From Victivallales bacterium (GTDB lineage Bacteria; Verrucomicrobiota; Lentisphaeria; Oligosphaerales; Lenti-02): 5,101 nt of DNA. The DNA lies in contig JABGQJ010000579.1 in NCBI GenBank assembly GCA_018648945.1, positions 1-5,101 on the forward strand. Reading direction: 5' to 3'. Both the position numbers and the translations under genes were made by a program. Below are positions 1-5,101 of this stretch, piece by piece. Each line of letters opens with the position of its first letter. Position 1 is the stretch's first letter. A model generated the notes under the pieces. It was given only the letters and a program-made list of their open reading frames with translations. It was not told where the DNA came from and did not search any database.

Positions 1-399
1 CGGCAAACGCTCTGGGGTGTCCGCCTGGAAGCGTGGCTTGATCCTCTCCCAGTCATCCCGATTCGAGACCGGGAACGAGAGGAACTCAGGCATGGAGCCC
101 CGGTCCTTGCGCTGCCGTTGGCGGATGCCGAAGGAGTCGATCACGATCTGGGTCTCGCCTTCGTCCGCCAGGACCCGCGGCTCGATGCCAGGACAGAGGA
201 AGGCGTTGACCGGATGGCGGCGGCGCAGATCCCCGTCGAAGCCACAGATCTCCAGCCAGTTGCCATCTGCGCGTAGCCCCTCCCGGTGCCACCGTTCGAG
301 CGTCTCCGGCCACGGCCCGAAACACGGGAAGAACGGCACTCGGTCCACGGCCTGCCCACGCATCAGCCGAACGAAACGCTCGCGGTTGGTAAGATTCAT
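1..399 (-). CDS. Uroporphyrinogen decarboxylase-like (URO-D superfamily) protein, N-terminal 133 residues, cut by the window edge
   Basis: The frame is open from ATG (397-399) to base 1 with no stop, so the gene continues past the left edge. The protein begins MNLTNRERFVRLMRGQAVDR, the usual opening of URO-D superfamily proteins that are not HemE: a TNRERF helix, then a VDRVPFF strand (residues 18-24) and a PWPETLERW segment (29-37). Later come CPGIEPRVL (69-77), ETQIVIDSFGIRQR (82-95) and SMPEFLSFPVSNRDDWERIK (102-121), a block common in this family before the catalytic barrel core. The MRQAGR-type signature of true haem-pathway HemE is absent where it would be expected, so haem synthesis is unlikely. 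Known relatives include MtaA and CmuA-type corrinoid/coenzyme M methyltransferases, but many members have no known substrate. Full members are usually about 330-380 residues, so roughly a third is visible. No signal peptide is seen, so it is probably cytoplasmic. It starts 46 bases after the stop of the large gene, with no terminator between, suggesting an operon. The start is preceded only by a weak GAGAG. Family assignment is strong; substrate is unknown. Confidence 0.88.
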   Translation of the reverse strand, partial: MNLTNRERFVRLMRGQAVDRVPFFPCFGPWPETLERWHREGLRADGNWLEICGFDGDLRRRHPVNAFLCPGIEPRVLADEGETQIVIDSFGIRQRQRKDRGSMPEFLSFPVSNRDDWERIKPRFQADTPERLP

Positions 400-445
400 T
401 GGCGGGGCTCTCTGGGATATGCAGACGGCAGCTAAGGGGCGGGTC

Positions 446-3400
446 TCAGTCTTCGATGACCACCTTCAAATGTCCGGTGGGACCCCAACGACCGTCGGCG
501 TGTTGGGCACGGACATGGAACCACCATTCGCCGGGCGCGAGGTCGCGGTACTGGCGGCGGGGTTGGTCGGTGTCGGTCTTTTCCACCGGGACGGTGTTTG
601 GGCTGTGGTCCAGTGCGGTCGCATAGCCCTTGGGGGGCGGTCCGGGGGTGGTCCAGCGAAACTCGGGGGCAGTGCCGCGCGGGGAGAAGATGGTGAAGTT
701 GTCGATCCGCACGCGGGCGGCAGCGGGGTTCACGTACCCACCGGCATTGCGGTTGGTGGCCCAGCAGGAAAGCTCGGAAGCAGTCACCAGCCCTCGCTTT
801 GCCGCATCGGGGAAGCGGGTGCCATACACCATCCGGCGCAGATCGAACTCGACCCGGTGCCACCTGCCATCCTGCTTGGCCTCGGGCAGGGAACCCACCA
901 CCGCCTCGGAGAAGTAGTTGTGCCGTCCGTTCGGGCCGGTCCACTCGACGATGGTCATCCCCTCGTTGATGAGCAGCGAAAGGTTCAGGTTGCAGCCACG
1001 TTGTTCGAACCGGTAGTCGAAGGCCACTCGCGGCCAACGTTCCAGGTTCCAGGGACTGGTGCGGAAATAGGCGGAGAAGAACGAGCTCGGGGCCAGGTTG
1101 GTGAACTGGACGCAGCGCGAACCGATGGCGGTCGTGACCGGCTCCACCCAGGCCCCGCGCCGGATGCGGAACTCCCCCAGCGCGGCTTCGCCATAGGTGT
1201 CCGGGGTCTCGCCCAGTTCAAAGTCATTGAAGCAGAGGCGGTCGGATGGAATGTAGGTCACCCGAGGTGCGAGGAGCGGCGCACCGGGGGCCGGGGCCTT
1301 GCGCGCCGGGGGCCGGTAGCTCGCCGCCGCGGAAGATACCGGGGTGGAAACCAGCGGCAGGTGCAGGGGCTCGCCCCAACTCCCGTCCGCAAACTGCGCT
1401 CGCACATGCAGGAAGGTCGCCTTGGTGTTGCCGGCGATGTGCAGCGTCCCCCCCTTGCCGGTGGCTTTCGCCGCTGGCACTGTGGTGGGCTTGCTGTCCA
1501 GAACGTGAGCAATCGCCTGAATCGGGCCGCCGTCTGCTCCGGAGCTCAGCTTGATGCCCAATCCCTTGGCCGGATCGACTGCGGGCACCAACGCGACGTT
1601 GCGGAACCAATAGGCGGTACGCGGCGTGCTCATACGCTTGGTGTCTGCCCAGAGCAGGCCGTTGACGACGATGGGGCCGTTCTGCCGGACGCGACGCGCA
1701 AGCATCGCCCGCAAATCCACCTCAGCCCGGTGCCAGGTGCCATCGGCCTGGAAGTTGGGGATCCTGCCCACCACCGGCCAGGTGTGGTCCATGCCGGTCG
1801 CCTGGATCTCGAAGCGCCGGCCGTTGGCCTCGACTAACAGGTTCACCTCCACGCTCTCGGGAAGCCGGTACTCGAACACCAAGCGAGGAAATGCTGCCAC
1901 CGCAAATGGGACCCAGGACATGCTCGCCCCCGCCGGGCCACCGACCCGGCGATTGAGCAGGCGAATGCTGCCGTCTGCCTCGCGGTGTACGGCCGCGCCA
2001 TCGCTGCCGCCAAACGTAGACCATTCCGGGCGGTTGGGCTCCACCTCCCCGACATGCAGCACCAGAGCCTGCTCTGGCTTCACGTCCTGCGTGCCGGCGC
2101 GCCATGCCACGTCACCAACCTGGAGATAGCCCCCGGTCCGGTTCGCACCCAACCCGGCGATCTCCGCAAAGCTCGTGTAGGGGCTATCGAAGCCGATGGC
2201 AGTTGGGATCAGAGGCCCATCCGGGAAGTGCTTCCGCAGGGCTGTCCCGAGATCGAAGCTCAGCTTCGCCCACGTGCCTGGGCGGTACGTATCGGGCAGG
2301 CCGCGACCGAGCAGAACCGTGGTCTCCCGCCCGCCCATGGGACCAGTCAGAACCACCTCGGCCACCTGCCCACGCAGATGCACGAATAGGCTCGCGTGTT
2401 GGTCGGGCGAGATCCGAATCGGGCACGCCAGCATGCCGGTCTTCGCCAGGTCCCCGGGCAGATCCCCCAGCCAGAGCGGACGGGCTCCGCCCGAGACGCG
2501 ATTCACTGCCGTGCGCGCCTGTTTCGGGCCGCCAGGGGCGCGCGGCGGCGCCTTGGGCACGATCAGCGGGATCGCGCCGGGAGATTCCGCAAAAGACACC
2601 GTCGCCCGGGCCAGGGCCAAGCCGTTAGGACCATGGCTCCAGATACCGAGACGCTCGCCGTTCAACGGTGCCGAGTCCTGAAGATCGAAGACCCGCTCCA
2701 TGCCCAGGAACCCGGCCCGGTCGCTGTGTTTGGCCACATCAACCAGGATGCGCGAGCCGCGCCGCTGGACGCGAATCTGCTGCCAGACGCGGGTCACCTT
2801 GTGGTACAGGGGCATCGCGTGCCGCCTCAAGTCGGGATCCACGCGGCCGTCCCACTTCGCGATTTCCTTGCCGGCCCGGAACAGCCGGGTTGGCGTATCG
2901 TAGAGCCCGAAGTTCAGCAGGTATCCCGAGTCATAGTCTGTGCCCGTGGCCCCGAACACCACGTTGATGTTGGTGGGGCTGGCGAAGTGCACGCGTTGGG
3001 GGGTGCCCTCCATCGGGGCAACGAACAGCTCCAGGTCGAAGTCGCCCTTGAACTGGCGCAGGTTCCAGAGCGTGGCATTGGCACTCTCCGCCCCGTTGCC
3101 CGCCAGCCCGCCGCGACCACCGAAGAACGACCACTTGGGCACGCAGGCCCAGCGATGCGTCGCGCGCCAGACTGCATCCGGGGACTCCCAGGCCACGGGC
3201 GCGCGGTCGAAGCCGTAGTCAATCCGGTGGCTGGACTCCACCCGGGCGGTGTCTCGCCAGTCGGCCCGCCCCACATTCAGACCATAGGTGCGCCCCAGTT
3301 TCGCGCCCACCCGACCACTGGTCAGCGGTGCCGGATCGCGCCACGAAACGGCCTCCTTGCCATCCAGCAGGATCCGGATCTGCCCCGCGACGGCCGAGAA

Positions 3401-4768
3401 GTCCAGGCTCCCGACCCGCGGCAGGGAATGAGGGGCACTGCCCACCTGTTTGCCCGCTCGGAAGAGCGCAACCTGCTTCGCGTCCAACACCAGACGATAG
3501 CCCGAGTCCGGCTTGCCGGTCTCGGCGAACAGCGCAACCTGCAAGGGGTAGGCAATGCGTTGGCCACTGCTCCGTTTCCACACAAAACGCGCATCGTGGA
3601 AGAAGCGGGTACGAAACCAATCCAGCCCTTCGGTTTTCTCGTCCCAGATCGCGCGCGGGTGCGCCCACTGCGTCATGAACTGATCCGCTGAGAAGTCCTT
3701 CTGCGAGAAGTCAGCCCAACTGGTCTCGCTTGGCCCAAAGGGACGCGGCGGCACCCAACCCCGCCCCGGGGAGTCGAGCGAACGCACGACCAAGTCGTCG
3801 AAACCCGCCCCCGCCGTCCCCCCGGCGGAGGTCTCGACCAGGAGCCCGATCCGGCCGCCCGTCAGTCGTGAGTCCTCCCCGGCCAGGAGCCGGTGCCCAT
3901 TGAGAAACGCCGCCCCCCAACCATCGTGCAAGGCCACGGTCAACCGATACCACTGCCCCGCCTGCACGGGCAGATCCTCGCTGTGCAGAATCCGTTCCTT
4001 GCCATTCTCCTTCGCCATGACCCGCACGACGTGCAACCGGGGATCGACCACCACTGCACGCCAGTTCTTGGCATCTCGATAGCCCGTGACCAAGCCCCAC
4101 GCGGAGTCTGCCGACCCTCGGCCCGAGACCGCCACCTCGCAATCGTTCCAGAACCAATGGGACCCCTTGGCCACAGCCAGTCCCCGGCTTCCTGGCGCCA
4201 CGCCCCAGAAATCGAAGGCTCCCTGGCTTGCGCCTGGTGTCCGGCTCGCATTCAGGGCGAAATGGCCACCTGTGGTCTCCCATAGCGACACGGCATTCGG
4301 CCCGCGCGCGAAGTCATCGGCGAAGTGGATCTCGCCCAATCGCTGCACGCGGGGCCGCGCTATTGGCACGATCCCCTTTCCCGACTTGACCGCCGCCTGC
4401 GTCCGCCCCGGCGGCGGCGCGGCCGGCAGACTCAACCGCCGTTCCCCATCCAGGACCACGCACACCGAATCGGGCCGGGCCCGCAGGATCAGTTCGTGTT
4501 CCCCAGCCGGCACGCGTCCTTTCCAGCGGCCGTGCTTCCCCTGCGGAGTCCACACTGCCACGCCACGAGTCGATACCTCCACCGTGAACCCGGCTTGCTT
4601 GCTCCCCGTCCGCAGGAGCAAAGGCTCCTCGCGCCGGGCATCCGCCGCCACCCGGAAGCCCATGCGCACCACAAACGGCGCGCCGGGGGCCGACGCAGGC
4701 TCCTCGCCCCCGACGATCCCCGCAACCAGAATGAGAAACCCAACGACCAGTCTTCGAGCACAGACCAT
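446..4768 (-). CDS. Large exported multidomain beta-sandwich protein (LamG/concanavalin-like, CBM-like and FN3-like modules), function unknown
   Basis: This is 1440 residues ending in TGA at 446-448. The ATG at 4766-4768 is chosen because it puts a signal peptide at the N-terminus (MVCARRLVVGFLILVAGIVG). The frame stays open to an ATG at 4951, but those 61 extra residues are proline-rich, come from the repeat-like spacer and would bury the signal. Order seen: a half-module (about 55-116), lectin-like modules A (148-330), B (350-510) and C (515-728), a proline-rich linker (728-757), CBM-like module D (760-892), module E (905-1065) with an FN3/Ig-like tail (1070-1140), an Ala/Pro linker (1141-1170), and module F (1178-1362) with a second tail (1365-1440). 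The protein is rich in Trp, Gly and Asp and poor in Cys. I see no hydrolase, lyase or kinase motif, no transmembrane helix after the signal, and no C-terminal sorting or anchor signal. By fold it could bind carbohydrate in the periplasm or outside the cell; this is inference. Degraded 3-keto-disaccharide hydrolase (DUF1080)-type sandwiches are an alternative for A-C. No good Shine-Dalgarno precedes the start. The URO-D-like gene follows after 46 bases. Confidence 0.93.
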   Translation of the reverse strand: MVCARRLVVGFLILVAGIVGGEEPASAPGAPFVVRMGFRVAADARREEPLLLRTGSKQAGFTVEVSTRGVAVWTPQGKHGRWKGRVPAGEHELILRARPDSVCVVLDGERRLSLPAAPPPGRTQAAVKSGKGIVPIARPRVQRLGEIHFADDFARGPNAVSLWETTGGHFALNASRTPGASQGAFDFWGVAPGSRGLAVAKGSHWFWNDCEVAVSGRGSADSAWGLVTGYRDAKNWRAVVVDPRLHVVRVMAKENGKERILHSEDLPVQAGQWYRLTVALHDGWGAAFLNGHRLLAGEDSRLTGGRIGLLVETSAGGTAGAGFDDLVVRSLDSPGRGWVPPRPFGPSETSWADFSQKDFSADQFMTQWAHPRAIWDEKTEGLDWFRTRFFHDARFVWKRSSGQRIAYPLQVALFAETGKPDSGYRLVLDAKQVALFRAGKQVGSAPHSLPRVGSLDFSAVAGQIRILLDGKEAVSWRDPAPLTSGRVGAKLGRTYGLNVGRADWRDTARVESSHRIDYGFDRAPVAWESPDAVWRATHRWACVPKWSFFGGRGGLAGNGAESANATLWNLRQFKGDFDLELFVAPMEGTPQRVHFASPTNINVVFGATGTDYDSGYLLNFGLYDTPTRLFRAGKEIAKWDGRVDPDLRRHAMPLYHKVTRVWQQIRVQRRGSRILVDVAKHSDRAGFLGMERVFDLQDSAPLNGERLGIWSHGPNGLALARATVSFAESPGAIPLIVPKAPPRAPGGPKQARTAVNRVSGGARPLWLGDLPGDLAKTGMLACPIRISPDQHASLFVHLRGQVAEVVLTGPMGGRETTVLLGRGLPDTYRPGTWAKLSFDLGTALRKHFPDGPLIPTAIGFDSPYTSFAEIAGLGANRTGGYLQVGDVAWRAGTQDVKPEQALVLHVGEVEPNRPEWSTFGGSDGAAVHREADGSIRLLNRRVGGPAGASMSWVPFAVAAFPRLVFEYRLPESVEVNLLVEANGRRFEIQATGMDHTWPVVGRIPNFQADGTWHRAEVDLRAMLARRVRQNGPIVVNGLLWADTKRMSTPRTAYWFRNVALVPAVDPAKGLGIKLSSGADGGPIQAIAHVLDSKPTTVPAAKATGKGGTLHIAGNTKATFLHVRAQFADGSWGEPLHLPLVSTPVSSAAASYRPPARKAPAPGAPLLAPRVTYIPSDRLCFNDFELGETPDTYGEAALGEFRIRRGAWVEPVTTAIGSRCVQFTNLAPSSFFSAYFRTSPWNLERWPRVAFDYRFEQRGCNLNLSLLINEGMTIVEWTGPNGRHNYFSEAVVGSLPEAKQDGRWHRVEFDLRRMVYGTRFPDAAKRGLVTASELSCWATNRNAGGYVNPAAARVRIDNFTIFSPRGTAPEFRWTTPGPPPKGYATALDHSPNTVPVEKTDTDQPRRQYRDLAPGEWWFHVRAQHADGRWGPTGHLKVVIED
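449..1237 (-). repeat. Module F plus FN3/Ig-like tail, second (C-terminal) copy of the duplicated pair
   Basis: Residues 1178-1440. It contains WPRVAFDYRFEQRGCNLNLS (1245-1264), the motif GRWHRVEFDLRRMV (1301-1314), the closing strand VRIDNFTIFSP (1353-1363), then a tail with ALDHSPNTVPVEKTD (1385-1399) and WFHVRAQHADGRWGP (1416-1430). It aligns strand for strand with copy E. The copies differ enough at DNA level that the duplication is not recent. The protein ends just after the tail (LKVVIED) with no anchor. Confidence 0.7.
1349..2056 (-). repeat. Module E plus FN3/Ig-like tail, first copy of a duplicated pair
   Basis: Residues 905-1140. Key landmarks are FPRLVFEYRLPESVEVNLLV (960-979), the motif GTWHRAEVDLRAML (1010-1023), the closing strand AYWFRNVALVPA (1052-1063), and the tail with HVLDSKPTTVP (1088-1098) and FLHVRAQFADGSWGE (1119-1133). 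The tail matches the bacterial FN3/Ig-like segment often written 'y.vDqspdTvP...yfHVrA.D.aGnWG'. The same order of landmarks recurs in the C-terminal copy. Confidence 0.7.
2093..2491 (-). repeat. CBM-like beta module D, shortened relative to E and F
   Basis: Residues 760-892 contain the motif GTWAKLSFDLGTALRK (831-846), which aligns with GTWHRAEVDLRAML in module E and GRWHRVEFDLRRMV in module F. After it come IPTAIGFDS (854-862) and GGYLQVGDVAWRAG (879-892), matching the closing strands of E and F. In D the module runs into E without an intervening FN3-like tail. The motif 'G-x-W-x-x-x-x-x-D-L' followed by a variable loop and a last strand of the 'fxxvxf' kind recalls family CBM or CIA30-like jelly rolls. 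The exact family is not recognised. Confidence 0.55.
2585..4327 (-). repeat. Three lectin-like beta-sandwich modules A, B and C within the large protein
   Basis: Modules A (residues 148-330), B (350-510) and C (515-728) share an order of landmarks. First is a strand pair near the middle: SAWGLVTGYRD (A, 222-232), DSGYRLVLDAKQVALFRAGK (B, 421-440), DSGYLLNFGLYDTPTRLFRA (C, 613-632). The B and C versions both carry DSGY and LFRAGK. Next is a strand-turn-strand hairpin: WYRLTVALHDGWGAAFLNGH (A, 273-292), GQIRILLDGKEAVSW (B, 462-476), QQIRVQRRGSRILVDVAKHS (C, 663-682). Last is a closing strand GGRIGLLVETS (A, 304), SGRVGAKLG (B, 484) or GERLGIWSHG (C, 704), followed by a final strand such as FDDLVVRS (A, 323-330). 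This pattern is typical of LamG/concanavalin-like and DUF1080-type sandwiches. The repeat is at protein level; the DNA is diverged. Residues 89-112 (AGEHELILRA, then VVLDGERRL) look like the end of a further, truncated module. Confidence 0.65.
4709..4768 (-). other. Signal peptide region of the large protein
   Basis: Residues 1-20 have a short basic n-region (ARR at 4-6) and a hydrophobic stretch (LVVGFLILVAGIVG, 7-20), followed by an acidic, small-residue stretch GEEPASA. This is a Sec-type signal peptide. There is no Cys after the LVAG stretch, so a lipoprotein is unlikely. Cleavage is most likely close to residues 20-27, but the exact site cannot be fixed by eye. Confidence 0.8.
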
Positions 4769-4844
4769 GCAAGCAGCTATCCCAAGACAAGGAGTTTGCA
4801 CCACTTTGCCCCAACCCGCCGCCCTGTCCAGTCCGCACACCGGA

Positions 4845-4932
4845 AATCGGGCAAGCGGGGCAAGTGGGGGCATAGTTGAGGGAAGGGCGGGAATGATGGA
4901 ATAGTAGGGGTGGAGAGGGAGGGGAATCGGGC
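4845..4932. repeat. Purine-rich degenerate short-period repeat tract
   Basis: The + strand is strongly G/A-rich here. Units recur at 8-10 base spacing: GGGCAAGC then GGGGCAAGT then GGGGGCATAG (4849-4874), and GGAATGAT followed directly by GGAATAGT (4890-4905). The octamer AATCGGGC occurs at both ends (4845-4852 and 4925-4932), 80 bases apart. On the transcribed strand this reads as C/T-rich repeats of the ATTCCATC or CTTGCCCC type, a kind of filler I associate with intergenic DNA of some environmental bacteria. Confidence 0.5.
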
Positions 4933-4951
4933 GAATCAGACTGGTTCTCAA

Positions 4952-4974
4952 GAGCGGGGTTGGGAAAGCCGCTC
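4952..4974. repeat. Weaker inverted repeat sharing its core with the 5035-5066 hairpin
   Basis: GAGCGG (4952-4957) pairs with CCGCTC (4969-4974) across an 11-base loop. The right arm extends to CCGCTCCCC (4969-4977), which is the exact reverse complement of GGGGAGCGG (5040-5048) in the upstream hairpin. The two elements could be related copies or pair with each other. Short GC-rich matches can arise by chance. Confidence 0.4.
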
Positions 4975-5034
4975 CCCGGTAATGGCTCAGTTACGCGTGG
5001 AGGTCTCTCTCGGTCGTTGAGCGAGGCGGCGGTC

Positions 5035-5066
5035 GCGTTGGGGAGCGGTACTACGCTCCCCAACGC
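5035..5066. repeat. Perfect 13-bp inverted repeat (hairpin), possible REP-like element
   Basis: The left arm GCGTTGGGGAGCG (5035-5047) and right arm CGCTCCCCAACGC (5054-5066) are exact reverse complements around the 6-base loop GTACTA. The stem is very GC-rich. No T-run follows on either strand, so it is not a canonical intrinsic terminator, although it could still stop or stabilise a transcript arriving from upstream on the minus strand. Its form fits a REP-like dispersed palindrome. Whether it is repeated in the genome cannot be judged here. Confidence 0.75.
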
Positions 5067-5101
5067 ACTCACGTGGGGTCCGGCGAGACGAGTCTCCCCG
5101 G

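Larger units (their letters stand above)
4769..5101. other. Upstream non-coding region of the two-gene unit
   Basis: These 333 bases carry no credible gene. Frames crossing them on the minus strand are Pro/Ser/Arg-rich and arise from low-complexity DNA. From right to left they hold a perfect hairpin, a second weaker hairpin, a purine-rich tract and about 75 bases of plain sequence before the start codon. The promoter should lie here for the minus-strand genes, but I cannot point to a convincing -35/-10 pair. No good Shine-Dalgarno is seen before the ATG; the nearest candidate is GGGATAG about 11-17 bases upstream. Confidence 0.7.

Noticed and set aside
86..359. Two short minus-strand frames (79 and 72 codons)
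   Set aside because: They are out of frame with the open URO-D reading frame at 1-399, which has recognisable family motifs throughout.
17..1837. 606-codon open frame on the plus strand
   Set aside because: Across 446-1837 it is exactly antisense, in codon register, to the real minus-strand gene. Its stops would require TTA, CTA or TCA codons in the real gene, which are rare in high-GC DNA, so long antisense frames are expected. The translation is Gly/Arg/His-rich with no domain, and it also crosses the URO-D gene and the spacer.
2396..3691. 431-codon open frame on the plus strand
   Set aside because: It is in the same antisense register as the large gene and has no recognisable motif; it is a composition shadow.
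4086..4904. 272-codon plus-strand frame over the 5' end of the large gene
   Set aside because: Its product is Arg/Pro/Ser/Thr-rich with no domain, and it is opposite the signal peptide and module A of a well-supported gene.
4845..4932. CRISPR array
   Set aside because: The units are 8-10 bases, degenerate and without spacers of constant length.
5035..5066. Intrinsic terminator
   Set aside because: The stem is strong but no T-run follows on either strand, so I list it as an inverted repeat rather than a terminator.
4314..5072. 252-codon minus-strand frame starting in the hairpin region
   Set aside because: It overlaps the large gene in another frame, its N-terminal part reads through the simple repeats and hairpins, and its product is low-complexity.

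Overview
The window is high-GC bacterial DNA with only two genes, both on the minus strand, probably co-transcribed from right to left. A 333-base non-coding stretch sits upstream of them. The style suggests a Gram-negative, PVC-like or similar environmental or metagenomic lineage (Lentisphaerota, Verrucomicrobiota, Planctomycetota, Hydrogenedentota or Armatimonadota type). The clues are a very large exported all-beta protein, a non-HemE uroporphyrinogen-decarboxylase-like (URO-D) protein, weak ribosome binding sites, and a spacer with simple-repeat and hairpin character. The lineage is an inference from gene type and cannot be fixed from sequence reading alone.

Layout in the direction of transcription: 5101-4769 is intergenic. 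It holds a perfect 13-bp hairpin, a second weaker hairpin sharing its 9-base core, and a purine-rich tract of degenerate 8-10 base repeats. 4768-446 encodes a 1440-residue protein with a signal peptide, then a chain of lectin-like (concanavalin/LamG-type) beta-sandwich modules, three CBM-like beta modules, and two FN3/Ig-like segments, one of them at the C-terminus. No catalytic domain is recognisable. After a 46-base gap, 399-1 encodes the first 133 residues of a URO-D/corrinoid-methyltransferase-type protein that continues past the left edge. This second gene has no start-to-stop reading frame inside the window, so a simple ORF scan misses it.

How the two genes work together is not evident. 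The close spacing suggests shared transcription. One reasonable but unproven picture is a catabolic locus in which the exported protein binds a polymer or glycan at the cell surface or in the periplasm, while the cytoplasmic URO-D-like protein handles a methyl transfer or related step. The most useful observations are the internal duplications in the giant protein, its pairing with a URO-D-like gene, and the possible REP-like or MITE-like element upstream. I see no RNA gene, CRISPR array, transposase or defence system.
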